Assembly: GCA_958295735.1 (NCBI GenBank)
Contig: OY282369.1
Span: 1,472,161 to 1,536,160, forward strand
Length of the DNA: 64,000 bases
Direction: 5' to 3'
Source: an uncultured Candidatus Cenarchaeum sp.
Lineage (GTDB): Archaea; Thermoproteota; Nitrososphaeria; Nitrososphaerales; Nitrosopumilaceae
Under the pieces are notes generated by a model. The model was not told where the DNA came from. It did not search any database and worked only from the letters and a program-made list of their open reading frames with translations. The stretch's first letter is position 1. Every line of letters starts with the position of its first letter. Both the position numbers and the translations under genes were made by a program. Shown here in pieces: positions 9,228 to 17,605 of the stretch.

Positions 9228-9237
9228 GATTAAAATC
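9228..9237 (+). promoter_or_regulatory. TATA box of rpl2
   Basis: GATTAAAATC is the only AT-rich stretch between the G16 run and the ATG at 9262, centred 29 nt upstream. Confidence 0.6.
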
Positions 9238-9261
9238 CGCCCGCCCGCCCGCCCGCCGCGT

Positions 9262-9993
9262 ATGGGAAAGAGGCCGCTAGTCAGAAGGAGGGGCCGCGGA
9301 GGCATGCAGTTTCGGGCGGCCTCCACCGGCAAGATAGCCCGCGCCCGCTATCCGGGGTTCGCGCTTGCCGAGCAGCGGGCCGGCTCCGTGATAGATCTGG
9401 TGCACGAGCGGGGCCGCGACGCCCCGCTGGCCAAGATCCGGTTCGAGGACGGCTCGGTCTCCTTCGTGCCGGCGGTCCTGGGCGCCCGCGTCGGCGCCGT
9501 GTTCCACTTCGGCCTGCAGTCGGCCATCGAGGACGGCAACGTCATCAGCGTGCAGAACATACCGGACGGCACCACCGTCTGCAACGTGGAGCGGCACTTC
9601 GGCGACGGCGGCACGATAGCAAAGTCGGCCGGGGGCAGCGCCACGATATTCTCGCACGGCGACGACGGCGTCACCGTAAAGCTGCCGTCCGGCCGGTTCG
9701 CCACGCTCAACCCCAAGAGCCGCGCCATGATCGGCACCCTGGCCGGCGGCGGCGTCACCGAGCGCCCCCTGATGAGCGCCGGCGGCAAGTGGCGCCGCTC
9801 CAGGTCCAAGGGCCGCAAGTACCCGATAGTCAGGGGCGTGGCCCAGGCGGCCTACGTCCACCCGCACGGCGGCGGGAGGCACCAGCACGTGGGGCAGAGC
9901 TCGACGGTGTCCAGGAACGCGCCCCCGGGAGCCAAGGTCGGCAGCATCGCCGCCAGGAAGACGGGAAGGGCGCGCATCAAGGAACGCCGCTGA
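9262..9993 (+). CDS. rpl2: Large ribosomal subunit protein uL2
   Basis: A 243-residue protein of the peptidyl-transferase region. It starts MGKRPLVRRRGRGG and has the diagnostic C-terminal segment with HPHGGGRHQHVGQSSTVSR, including the conserved histidine next to the catalytic centre. Length is normal for archaeal L2. It stands alone here, flanked by cdc48 and acylphosphatase, and not inside an S10-type ribosomal cluster. The internal segment at residues 100-140 is richer in Gly/Asp than I expect. Confidence 0.97.
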   Translation: MGKRPLVRRRGRGGMQFRAASTGKIARARYPGFALAEQRAGSVIDLVHERGRDAPLAKIRFEDGSVSFVPAVLGARVGAVFHFGLQSAIEDGNVISVQNIPDGTTVCNVERHFGDGGTIAKSAGGSATIFSHGDDGVTVKLPSGRFATLNPKSRAMIGTLAGGGVTERPLMSAGGKWRRSRSKGRKYPIVRGVAQAAYVHPHGGGRHQHVGQSSTVSRNAPPGAKVGSIAARKTGRARIKERR

Positions 9994-10056
9994 TCCGCTA
10001 CTCCGCAACGGTTGCGCGCGGCCAAAATTGATTAATGGGATGGCCTAGCGGCGCCC

Positions 10057-10341
10057 ATGGCGGAGGGCCGGCAGAGGGTGAGGTTGTTCGTGACGGGAAA
10101 GGTGCAGGGGGTATTTTTCAGGCAGGCGCTCAGGGTCACCGCCAAGCGGCACGGCGTCACCGGCTGGGTGCGCAACCTGGGGGACGGCAGGGTAGAGGCG
10201 GTGGCCGAGGGCGGGGACGCGGACGTGGGCCGCGTGATAGAGTGGTGCCACGCGGGGCCGGCCAACGCCAGGGTCACCGACGTGAAGATCACCACGGAGC
10301 AGTATACCGGCGCCTATTCGGGGTTCGAGGTTCTGTACTGA
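10057..10341 (+). CDS. acyP: Acylphosphatase
   Basis: A 94-residue single-domain enzyme hydrolysing acyl phosphates. The signature VTGKVQGVFFRQ is at residues 12-23 with the phosphate-binding arginine (FFRQ), and GWVRNLGDGRVEAVAEG carries the catalytic asparagine (RN). Length is typical. An AT-rich box (AATTGATTAATG, about 10025-10036) lies about 26 nt before the ATG. Confidence 0.95.
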   Translation: MAEGRQRVRLFVTGKVQGVFFRQALRVTAKRHGVTGWVRNLGDGRVEAVAEGGDADVGRVIEWCHAGPANARVTDVKITTEQYTGAYSGFEVLY

Positions 10342-10384
10342 GCCGCGGGGCGGGAAGCCCGGCCCGCCGGGCGGCCGCCGCCGC

Positions 10385-10721
10385 GGGGCGGGGGGAACGT
10401 GGATGGTGGTAGCAGCCCTGCCGGTTCCGGACCTGGCCGGCGGCCCCATCTCGAGGCGCACAAGATCCGCCACGTTGACGGGGCAGCGTGGATGCTCCGC
10501 CTTAGGACTGCTCCCTCCCGGACCTCGTCCCTTTCGGCGGCTCGGCCATGTCGTCCGCCCCTTCGGACGGATCCTGGCCTGCAACCACCCGCCCCGGCGT
10601 GATTTCATCTCCGTCCGCCAGGCGGGAATCGCCTGCCAGGAGATTTGCCCGGCAGTTGCTGATCTCCGCGTATAGCCGGTTTCGGAATGGGGCACGGCTG
10701 GCACCCCGATCCTCCCTGCTA
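10385..10721 (-). ncRNA. Signal recognition particle RNA (7S/SRP RNA)
   Basis: On the minus strand, 10495-10545 folds as SRP helix 8: the 5' side AGG, a TCC-GGGA-GGG tetraloop stem, then the AGCAG asymmetric loop (10508-10512), all inside a GGAC/GTCC and CCGCC/GGCGG stem. This matches the conserved SRP54-binding core. Helix 5 is supported by GGTGGTTGCA (10580-10589) pairing with TGCTACCACC (10405-10414). A hairpin near 10615-10645 fits helices 3/4. Ends are estimates: a TATA box at 10742-10754 predicts a 5' end near 10721. No protein-coding gene is credible here. Confidence 0.82.
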
Positions 10722-11699
10722 CCGGCCACCGTTGCGCGGTGTTGCTATATCTGCATTAGGATGGGGCCCCCGAAGCTCCAGGACGGTCCTGCACGCGGCG
10801 CACATGCGCCTGTCGGAGCACGGGGAGCCGCACCTGGGGCAGGCGGCCACCTCCGCCACGCCCCCCGCCCCCGACTCCCTCACGGCGCCGGCGATCCTCA
10901 CCGCCGACCTGTACATGCCGTTCTTGGCGCCCGCGTGGGACTCTTCCAGGCGGTTCAGGAACTGCCGCAGCTCGGTCCGCACGCCCTCGCCCGCGTGGGG
11001 GCACGGCTCGGCCTGGAACGGTATGCCGGCAGCGAACGCATAGTACACCACCTCCGCCTCGTATATCTCGCAGAACGGCTTTATCCTCCTGGCCCCCCCC
11101 GCGCCGGGCGCGGCCGGGTCGGCCCGCCCTATCCTTTCCGTGTCGCCCGACATCATGTTGATCAGGAACGTCTGGAGCATGTCGTCCAGGTTGTGCGCCG
11201 TCGCGGTGCAGTCGGCCCCCATGCCGGCCGCCGCCTTGTCTATGGCCCTCCGCCTCAGCGTGCCGCATATTGCGCACGCCGAGACCCTGCGGCCGCCGCG
11301 CGCCTCCAGCGCCCCCTCCAGCGTCGTCCCGAAGAGCTCCTCGTACGAGCACACGTCGTGCCCCACCCCCAGCCTGCCGCAGTACTCCTCCACTATCCCG
11401 AGCGCCTCGTCGCGGTACCCCGGTATGCCCTCGTCTATGGTGGCCGCCCTTATCCGGAAGCGCCCGCCGTCCCGCGACATGCGGTCCAGGACGCGCAGCA
11501 GCGCCAGCGAGTCCTTCCCGCCGGAGACGGCCACGCAGACCAGGTCGCCCCTGCCTATCATCCCGTACTTCGATATGGCCCTCGCCGCCTTGCGCTCTAT
11601 GGACTCCATGAAGCACGGCGCGCACAGGCGCTGCCCCGAGTACCTCCTGGCGTACGCGACGGGCCCCGACCCGCAGGACCCGCAGGCCCCGCCGCTCAT
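10719..11699 (-). CDS. tRNA 2-thiolation enzyme, TtuA/Ncs6 family
   Basis: A 326-residue ATP pyrophosphatase that thiolates a tRNA uridine. Order of features: N-terminal zinc motif (CGSCGSG...CAPC), PP-loop SGGKDSLA at about residues 60-67, the Fe-S/catalytic CAICG motif, the TAHNLDD motif, and a C-terminal zinc finger (CPRCGSPC...CAAC). All cysteines expected for TtuA are present. Whether the target is position 54 or the wobble base cannot be told from sequence alone. The ATG overlaps the stop of the upstream protease gene (ATGA), so they are co-transcribed. Confidence 0.92.
   Translation of the reverse strand: MSGGACGSCGSGPVAYARRYSGQRLCAPCFMESIERKAARAISKYGMIGRGDLVCVAVSGGKDSLALLRVLDRMSRDGGRFRIRAATIDEGIPGYRDEALGIVEEYCGRLGVGHDVCSYEELFGTTLEGALEARGGRRVSACAICGTLRRRAIDKAAAGMGADCTATAHNLDDMLQTFLINMMSGDTERIGRADPAAPGAGGARRIKPFCEIYEAEVVYYAFAAGIPFQAEPCPHAGEGVRTELRQFLNRLEESHAGAKNGMYRSAVRIAGAVRESGAGGVAEVAACPRCGSPCSDRRMCAACRTVLELRGPHPNADIATPRNGGR
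10742..10754 (-). promoter_or_regulatory. TATA box of SRP RNA inside the upstream gene
   Basis: GCAGATATAGCAA on the minus strand lies within the last codons of the TtuA-type gene and predicts transcription start near 10721, at that gene's stop codon. Confidence 0.55.
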
Positions 11700-12910
11700 A
11701 TGGTGAACCAGCCGGACTTTGCGTACGACAGGCCTATGTTCAGGCCGAACAGCACGAAGGTGAACGCGTAGATCCCCAGCATCACGCCGTTGACGGACCT
11801 CTCCGAGATCTTCCTGTCTATTATGCTGTGGACGAACTTGCCGCCGTCCAGTATGGGGAGCGGCAGCATGTTTATGATCCCGATGAAGAACGAGATCATC
11901 CACAGCCACAGCAGGAACAGCGAGAGGTGGTGTTGCCCGTCCCAGTTTATGAGCCCGTATACGGGCTCGTACGCGGCGCTGTTGTCCCGCATTATCCCGA
12001 CCAGGCCGCGCTCGGGATCCTCGGCGGCGGCCGTCACGTCGACCGGCACCGTCACGGCCTCGCCCCCCCGCGACACCGTCACGTCGACCCGGTCGCCCGG
12101 GCTCAGGCCGGCCTTCTCCATGTCGAACGCGGTGAACACCCTGACGTCCCCGATGCCCACTATGACGTCCCCGGGAAGCAGGCCCGCCGCCTCGGCGCCC
12201 GACCCCGGTATCACCGACAGCACGGTCACCCCGTCCGGCTCCTCGTAGAAGGCGCCCCTTATGGGCTCGGGCACCACCACGGCGAACACGGGGTTCGTGA
12301 GCAGCACGGCGCCGAGCGCCAGCGAGAACGCCACGTTGGAGGTGGCGCCGGCGCCTATCACCCTGAGCTTTGACATCTTTTTGGCCTTGTCGAACTCCTC
12401 CTCGTCCGGCTCGACGAACCCGGCGAAGAGCGCCACGAACACGGCGAACCCGCCGGTCTTTATCCTGATCCTCTCCAGGGCCGCCACTATCCCGTGCGCC
12501 CCCTCGTGCATTATGAGCACTATCGGTATGCACAGCAGGAAGTTGAGTATGGCCGAGGCGGAGGTGAGCGTCACTCCGGGTATCAGCACGGTCACCTCGG
12601 CGAAGCCGGAGGGCTTCACGAAGTAGTTGGCTATGTTGGACACGAGGAACCAGAACGCGAACCCCATCATGGCGAACCCCGCCACCACGCTCGCGTCGGC
12701 GAACACGCGCACCCACCGGCGCGAGCGCGCCAGCACGCTGTCCAGCACCGCCTGGACCCCGGAGTTCCTGTACGTTATGCCGTACGGCTTCACGTCGAAC
12801 CCGCGGTTCTGCAGCCTCAGGCCCTTGGCCGCGACCAGCATGATGCCCCACGCCACGAGCACGTACACTATGGCGTTGTCGGTGAGGAAGTCAAGATCCA
12901 AGCCGCACAC
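11696..12910 (-). CDS. Site-2 protease family membrane metalloprotease (M50)
   Basis: About 404 residues with several transmembrane segments. The zinc motif HEGAH (HExxH) lies in a hydrophobic helix and the second zinc motif NMLPLPILDGGKF lies near the C-terminus. A PDZ-like domain (VLSVIPGSGAEAAGLLPGDVIVGI) sits between them. Such proteases cut membrane-anchored regulators. GTG at 12910 is chosen because homology-like sequence begins at GLDLDFLTDN; TTG at 12901 is an alternative. The tRNA thiolase gene follows with overlapping stop/start. Confidence 0.92.
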   Translation of the reverse strand: MCGLDLDFLTDNAIVYVLVAWGIMLVAAKGLRLQNRGFDVKPYGITYRNSGVQAVLDSVLARSRRWVRVFADASVVAGFAMMGFAFWFLVSNIANYFVKPSGFAEVTVLIPGVTLTSASAILNFLLCIPIVLIMHEGAHGIVAALERIRIKTGGFAVFVALFAGFVEPDEEEFDKAKKMSKLRVIGAGATSNVAFSLALGAVLLTNPVFAVVVPEPIRGAFYEEPDGVTVLSVIPGSGAEAAGLLPGDVIVGIGDVRVFTAFDMEKAGLSPGDRVDVTVSRGGEAVTVPVDVTAAAEDPERGLVGIMRDNSAAYEPVYGLINWDGQHHLSLFLLWLWMISFFIGIINMLPLPILDGGKFVHSIIDRKISERSVNGVMLGIYAFTFVLFGLNIGLSYAKSGWFTI

Positions 12911-13046
12911 GCTCAGGCTGCCGCGCGCCCCGGGCGCGGGATCCGTGGTCGGTGGTGTTCGGCCAAGCGCGGCTCCGGCGCAGGCCTGAGCGTGTACTCC
13001 AAGCCGGTTGGTACGTTTTTTTAGCGGCGCACATTTATCGGTTACT

Positions 13047-13388
13047 GTGTGCGGCGGCAGCGGGGACGGCGGCAGCGGGGTAGCGATGCTCGCGTCCACC
13101 TATCCCGACGAGGGCTCGGCGGCGGCGGCAGCGCGCGAGATCGTCGGCGCGCGGCTGGCCGCGTGCGTGAACACGGTGAAGATCTCCTCGGTGTACCGGT
13201 GGCGGGGCAGGCTGGAGGAGGGGGACGAGTGCCTGGCGATCTTCAAGACGGCGGCCGAGCTCCGCGACGCGCTGCGGGAGCGCATAGCCTCGACCCACCC
13301 GTACGAGGTGCCCGAGATAGCGGAGATCGCCGTCCCCTCGATCAACGCGCCGTACCTGGACTGGATCGCCGGGTGCATCTCGCGGTAG
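13047..13388 (+). CDS. cutA: Divalent-cation tolerance protein CutA
   Basis: About 113 residues of the trimeric ferredoxin-like CutA1 fold: STYPDEGSA, ARLAACVNTVKISSVYRWRG, EGDECLAIFKTA, STHPYEVPEIAEI and YLDWI are all family hallmarks. The role in metal tolerance is not well defined. The start is uncertain: GTG at 13047 keeps the first beta strand, while ATG at 13086 agrees better with a TATA-like box at 13031-13040. It is divergent from the site-2 protease gene. Confidence 0.92.
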   Translation: MCGGSGDGGSGVAMLASTYPDEGSAAAAAREIVGARLAACVNTVKISSVYRWRGRLEEGDECLAIFKTAAELRDALRERIASTHPYEVPEIAEIAVPSINAPYLDWIAGCISR

Positions 13389-13403
13389 CGGCGCCCGCCC
13401 GCC

Positions 13404-14495
13404 CTACCCGCCCACCGGGAACCTCAGCGTGGCGACGACCCCGCCCATGCCCGACACCCTCGATCCCGCGTCGGTCGTCGAGTCGACGCTGAGCGCCTTC
13501 CCGCCCCCCGCCTCGGCCTCGTTGAGCATGTCCACCGCCTCCTGCTCGCCCGCCGCCTGCATTATGCCGTCGGAGAAGACCAGCGAGTCGACGGCCCCCA
13601 CGCGGCTTGCCCTCCTCGTCTCCTCGTACCCCATGGCGAACTTGCGCCCCCTCCTGCTCGCCATCAGCATCACCTCGTCGATTACCCTGTACGCCGCCGC
13701 CATCTTGCTGTCCCCCATCGCATCCCTCATGGCCTCCGATCCGGTGAAGGAGCGTATCCCGTCCTCCCCGCCCGTGTCGACCCCCTCCGCCAGCAGGACG
13801 TCCTGCGCCGCCGGGGCGCCGCCGCCGCGGCCGCGCTGCGCCGCCGCCGCCCGCGCCTCGAGCATGCGGTTGCGGAGCCTCCTCTTGGTCTCGCCCGGCC
13901 CGAAGACCACGACGGCGTCGCCCTTCCTGCGCGCGGCGGCGATCGCCCCGGCGGCCTCGTCCAGGTACCTCTCCATGCTGAACCCGGCAGTCTTGTACCT
14001 CTTGCCTCCCGCCCCCGATCGGATCCCGGCCGCCATGGTCAGGCGCGTCCCCGCCAGCCTGGCCACGCCGCAGTCTGCCGAGTCGATGGCGGCCAGCACG
14101 AAGCCCCTCCCGCCCCCGCCGCCGCGCCCCACGAGCCGCGCGTGAACCGGGGACCACGCCTTTTTGGTTATGGTCACGCGGTCGCCGGCCTGGACCAGCA
14201 GGGAGTGGTGGACGCCGTGCGGGATCGCCTCGTTGTCCGACTCCGATATGGTGCCGCGCATCCTCAGCCTGCCCAGCGTGCTGTCGAGCGAGACCGCCTC
14301 CACGTTCAGCGCTATCCTGACCCGCACGCGCTCCCCCCTGTCGGGGCGCGCGTATTCCCCCTCCCTCTTCACCGCCCTGGTGGTGCTCCCCGCCACCACG
14401 TCGCCGGCCTCCACCACGCGCCTCAGGGCCATCAGGTCGTCCGACTCTTCCGGCATCACCGCGAACGATCCCTCGCCGGCCGCCTTTGTGATCAT
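13404..14495 (-). CDS. pelA: mRNA surveillance protein pelota (aDom34)
   Basis: A 363-residue eRF1-like factor that rescues stalled ribosomes with an EF1A-type GTPase (in archaea aEF1A) and ABCE1. The N-terminal Sm-like domain (SFAVMPEESDDLMAL, RVRIALNVEAVSLD) is followed by a central domain and a C-terminal domain (VDSLVFSDGIM). There is no GGQ motif, as expected for pelota as opposed to a release factor. The upstream hypothetical gene on the same strand ends 121 nt away. Confidence 0.95.
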   Translation of the reverse strand: MITKAAGEGSFAVMPEESDDLMALRRVVEAGDVVAGSTTRAVKREGEYARPDRGERVRVRIALNVEAVSLDSTLGRLRMRGTISESDNEAIPHGVHHSLLVQAGDRVTITKKAWSPVHARLVGRGGGGGRGFVLAAIDSADCGVARLAGTRLTMAAGIRSGAGGKRYKTAGFSMERYLDEAAGAIAAARRKGDAVVVFGPGETKRRLRNRMLEARAAAAQRGRGGGAPAAQDVLLAEGVDTGGEDGIRSFTGSEAMRDAMGDSKMAAAYRVIDEVMLMASRRGRKFAMGYEETRRASRVGAVDSLVFSDGIMQAAGEQEAVDMLNEAEAGGGKALSVDSTTDAGSRVSGMGGVVATLRFPVGG

Positions 14496-14616
14496 GCCCC
14501 CGCCGGCCGCCCGCGGCGCGGCGGCCCCCCCCGCGGGCTCACGCCCGGGCCGAAGATGCGCCCGACGACCGCGAACCGCCCCCCGATCCCGCGACTAGGC
14601 CGCAACGGGCGCGGGC

Positions 14617-15012
14617 CTACGCATCCGCGGCGCTGCGCTCCGCATACTCGTCCAGGGAGTCCAGATGGATCACGCCGGCGCCGGCCAGGTTGACGAGGGA
14701 GTTGTTCGAGGCCTCCCCGGTGACGCGGCCGCTGTTCCTTCTGGTCTGGCGCCACATCAGCCTCGTGTTGCCGCTCTTCGACGTGTAGATTATCCCCAGT
14801 ATGTCCACCGCGTTGACGAACGTGATCTCCCTCACCTTCTTGAGGGTGACCTTGTCGGCCGCTTCCACGTAGATCGAGCCGAGCTCGTCCTCGCGCTCCG
14901 CGAACACCTCCTCGTCGTCCAGGTAGCCCTTGGGCGCGAACGAGTCGCAGGTGCTGCTCATGACGAACTTCCGGAAGCTCTCCAGCGACGAGGGCGTGTC
15001 GATGCTGACCAT
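14617..15012 (-). CDS. Conserved-looking hypothetical protein
   Basis: A 131-residue mixed alpha/beta soluble protein with an acidic middle (DDEEVFAEREDELGSIYVEA) and no metal motif, signal peptide or membrane segment. I do not recognise a family. The leaderless-type promoter (CTTGATAAAGAAC, 15033-15043, centred about 26 nt from the ATG) and clean codon use argue that it is real. Pelota follows on the same strand and may be co-transcribed. Confidence 0.7.
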   Translation of the reverse strand: MVSIDTPSSLESFRKFVMSSTCDSFAPKGYLDDEEVFAEREDELGSIYVEAADKVTLKKVREITFVNAVDILGIIYTSKSGNTRLMWRQTRRNSGRVTGEASNNSLVNLAGAGVIHLDSLDEYAERSAADA

Positions 15013-15032
15013 TTACCGGCGTGCTCACCGGT

Positions 15033-15043
15033 TCTTTATCAAG
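15033..15043 (-). promoter_or_regulatory. TATA box of the 131-residue hypothetical gene
   Basis: TTGATAAAGAA on the minus strand, centred about 26 nt before the ATG at 15012. Confidence 0.55.
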
Positions 15044-15291
15044 GTTCTTGAATGGTTTTTCCGCCGGCCGCCCGGCCTCCGCCGCCCGGCCTGTTTCGCG
15101 GCCGCGGTTTCGGGCGCGGGGGGCGCCCGGTTCCGGCGCGCGGGCGCGCGCCGCCCCCGCCGCGAACCCAAGACTCATAGGCGCGCGCCGCCCCCGCCCG
15201 CGCGCGGGCGCTGATGAGCGTATCCCTTTGACCGGTGATGTGGATCTTGAGTTCTGAGCCCGCCACGACTTTTATGCGGCGGCCCGGCAGG

Positions 15292-15717
15292 ATGCCCGTG
15301 AAGTCGCTCACCGAGTACCTCTACTTTGAGACGCCGTCCCGGCGCGCCTTCGTCAACATAACGGGACAGATCGAGGAGCTCGTCCGCAAAAGCGGGATCG
15401 GGGAGGGCCTGTGCCTGGTCAACGCGATGCACATAACGGCCAGCGTGTTCATCAACGACGACGAGGCGGGGCTGCACGGCGACTACGAGCGGTGGCTGGA
15501 GCGGCTGGCCCCGCACGGGCCCACGTCCCAGTACCGGCACAACGACACGGGGGAGGACAACGCCGACGCGCACCTGAAGAGGCAGGTGATGGGCCGCGAG
15601 GTGGTGGTGGCCGTGACGGAGGGCAGGCTGGACTTCGGCACCTGGGAGCGGATATTCTACGGCGAGTTCGACGGCCGCCGGAAAAAGCGCGTGCTGGTGA
15701 AGATCATCGGGGAGTAG
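15292..15717 (+). CDS. YjbQ/UPF0047 family protein
   Basis: A 141-residue protein of the secondary-thiamine-phosphate-synthase-like YjbQ family. Diagnostic segments are [53 protein letters not shown] and the histidine-rich HLK/H cluster near the predicted active site. ATG at 15292 is selected because ACTTTTATG (15268-15276) lies about 20 nt upstream and the family begins near the segment [12 protein letters not shown]. Confidence 0.92.
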   Translation: MPVKSLTEYLYFETPSRRAFVNITGQIEELVRKSGIGEGLCLVNAMHITASVFINDDEAGLHGDYERWLERLAPHGPTSQYRHNDTGEDNADAHLKRQVMGREVVVAVTEGRLDFGTWERIFYGEFDGRRKKRVLVKIIGE

Positions 15718-15767
15718 GCGCGCCTCCGCCCGGGCGGCGCGGCCGGGGACGCGGGCGCGGCGGCGCG

Positions 15768-15935
15768 CTAGCCAAAGTCGGCGTCGCGTTTTTGGCTCCG
15801 GTTCTCGTTGGTCCTGGCCGATGCCCTGAAGCCGTCGTCGTGGTTCTGGGGCCCGTGGCCGCACTTTACGCAGGCGATCTTGAAGCCGTAGCTGTCTTTT
15901 TCGTACTCTCCGCATCCGCAAAAGCACGCAGTCAT
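15768..15935 (-). CDS. Tiny zinc-finger protein
   Basis: A 55-residue protein beginning MTACFCGCGEYEKDSYGFK and continuing CVKCGHG; the CxCxC and CxxC pairs form one probable zinc site. The tail is polar and basic. No named family is recognised, but a strong TATA-like AAGGAATATAAC (15955-15969) centred about 26 nt upstream of the ATG supports expression. Confidence 0.7.
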   Translation of the reverse strand: MTACFCGCGEYEKDSYGFKIACVKCGHGPQNHDDGFRASARTNENRSQKRDADFG

Positions 15936-16206
15936 GCGGCGGCCCGCCCAACTGTCGTTATATTCCTTGTCGGCGCGCGGCGCCATTCCGCATGCCGGCC
16001 GGCGGCCCGGCCCGCCGCGGCGCCGGCGCGGGAATGGCGGCGCGCCCCCTCCGGCGGGTGTAGGGGACGAATGAAGGCGCCGCGCGCGGCGCCGGGATTG
16101 CAGCCCGCGCGGGGCCACGCCGCGCCGCGCGCGGCAGATCTGCGCCAGGTGCCGCAGGACGGGAAGCGCGCCAGCCCCGGGCGGAGATCCGCGGCCGCGC
16201 AGGGAT
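15936..16206. other. GC-rich intergenic region before the transposase relic
   Basis: Apart from the promoter of the tiny zinc-finger gene this stretch shows no gene. It may hold the remnant of the transposase N-terminal helix-turn-helix part, but I could not align it convincingly. Confidence 0.45.
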
Positions 16207-16905
16207 GTGGTCGGAGGGGACGCTCCGCCGGCGCGGGCCGGGGCCGGCGCGGGCCGGGGCGGTTTCCTGGCGCCGCGGCGAGAATCCGGGCGCCGCGAGG
16301 CGCCGCGCGCCGCATGCCGGGGAAAGATGCCGGCAGCCGGGAATCCGCAGAAAAACGAGAAGCGCGAGCGGGCCGGGTTGGAAGAAACGCGCTCCAATTC
16401 CGTGCGGCACGCAGGCTGCAAGCGGCTCCGCGACGGAAGGCGGCTCGCCGCGCACCGGGACGGCGCCTCCGGGGCCGCCGCCGGCCGCGGCGCCTCCGGG
16501 GCCGCGGGAAGGCGCGCCCCGGAGATGCTCGCGAAGGCCGCCGCCGAGCACGGCAGGCCCGAATCGATCACGACCGGTAGCGGATCCCGGCCCCGCGGGG
16601 GCGGAGGCCGGGGAGTCAATTCTGGAGGCGGCCCGCCTGGTCGGACGTGGGGGCGGAACCTGGCAGGGCCGGGGCGGCCCCGGACAGGCGGCAAGCCGGC
16701 GAGGTTCCGCGGCGGGATCGAGAGGAAGACGAGGCGGCCCGGCTGGTCCGACGGGTTCGTCCGCCGGCACAACCGCGGCAGGCCCCGCGGCTCCCCGGAT
16801 CAGAGCACGCCGGGGATGCCTGCCGGGGCGTTCGCGCGCGGGATGCCCGAAAGGGGGAAAGCGGCCGAGGGCGAAGCTGCGGGGGGCGCATCGCTACCGC
16901 CATGA
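16207..16905 (+). pseudogene. Decayed IS481-type transposase relic
   Basis: One frame (16207-16905) retains the outline of an IS481/rve integrase-type transposase: KNEKRERAGLEETRSNSV followed by HAGCKRLRDGRR (functional relatives have HTDYK..DDGRW), AKAAAEHGRPESITTGSGSR (normally AEHGRPESILTDRGSQF), GGKPARFRGGIERK (normally NGKLERFHREIERK), DGFVRRHNRGRPRGS (normally FVxWYNxxRPHMSL) and TPGMPAGAFARGMPERGK near the end (normally TPxxAFxRKMPxxG). The acidic catalytic residues are gone: the Asp positions have become Gly. The frame lacks stops only because stop codons are rare at this GC content. The comparison rests on my memory of thaumarchaeal IS481 proteins. Confidence 0.72.
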
Positions 16906-17035
16906 AGCGAAACGATTCCGGAATCGCGCAGGCGCGCGGAGGGTGCGCGTTTGGGCACCCGCGCCGTCCTGGCGCGGAACCGTCCGGCAGCGCCGCGCTC
17001 GGGGAGATCCGAACGCCGGCAGCGCCGCGCGAGGC

Positions 17036-17605
17036 CTATTTTCCCCACGCGCTCTCCGGGATCCTGCCGCCTTCCTGCTCGCCCTCGCCCTCGCCGCCTT
17101 CCTGCTCGCCCTCGCCCTCGCCGCCTTCCTGCTCGCCCTTGCCGCGGCAGCACTCGCCCATCGGTATGTCGAGCCCGTGCGGGCATCTCCGCGGGTGGTT
17201 GAGCATCGTGCAGAGAGCGTCGGCGAACTGCCTGTTCATGTGGTGCTCCACCCCGCAGACCATCTCCTCGTCGATCTCGATCTTCAGCGCGCTGTCCATG
17301 AGGACCTCCAGCAGCCTGCTGTTCCTCATCATGGTGGCTCCGACCCTCGCCCCCTCGTCCATGAGGACGACGCCGGCCTTGTTGTACGTCACCAACTTTT
17401 GGCCGTTGAGCTTCTTGAGCATCTGCACCACGCTGGGCTGCCTGACGTTGAGCATCTTGGCTATGGTGCTTATCTTGACGTCCTCGCCCCGCTCCTTGAT
17501 GTGCCATATGGCCTTCAGGTACATCTCCACGTGCTCGGCCTCGGCGGTCCCGACGAACAGTATCTCCTGGTCTATGGCATCCATGCAGTCACGCCTCTCC
17601 TGCAT
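17036..17605 (-). CDS. DtxR/MntR-family metal-dependent regulator
   Basis: A 189-residue repressor-type protein. The N-terminal winged helix (EMYLKAIWHIKERGEDVKIS then RQPSVVQMLKKLNGQKLV) binds DNA, and the dimerisation/metal domain contains EEMVCGVEHHMNRQF and CPHG, which supply Cys/His/Glu metal ligands. The C-terminus carries a 27-bp repeat encoding EGGEGEGEQ units (17066-17140) in place of an SH3-like domain. The start overlaps the end of the upstream TrmB-like gene by 17 nt; an in-frame ATG at 17584 would give no overlap. It probably controls iron or manganese genes. Confidence 0.9.
   Translation of the reverse strand: MQERRDCMDAIDQEILFVGTAEAEHVEMYLKAIWHIKERGEDVKISTIAKMLNVRQPSVVQMLKKLNGQKLVTYNKAGVVLMDEGARVGATMMRNSRLLEVLMDSALKIEIDEEMVCGVEHHMNRQFADALCTMLNHPRRCPHGLDIPMGECCRGKGEQEGGEGEGEQEGGEGEGEQEGGRIPESAWGK
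17066..17140. repeat. 27-bp in-frame repeat in the DtxR-like gene
   Basis: Copies starting at 17066, 17093 and 17120 of a unit containing GCCGCCTTCCTGCTCGCCCT encode an acidic Gly/Glu tail on the minus strand. Confidence 0.88.

Noticed and set aside
10399-10704. Protein-coding frames over the SRP RNA region
   Set aside because: They lack recognisable domains or promoters, and the region folds as SRP RNA on the minus strand.
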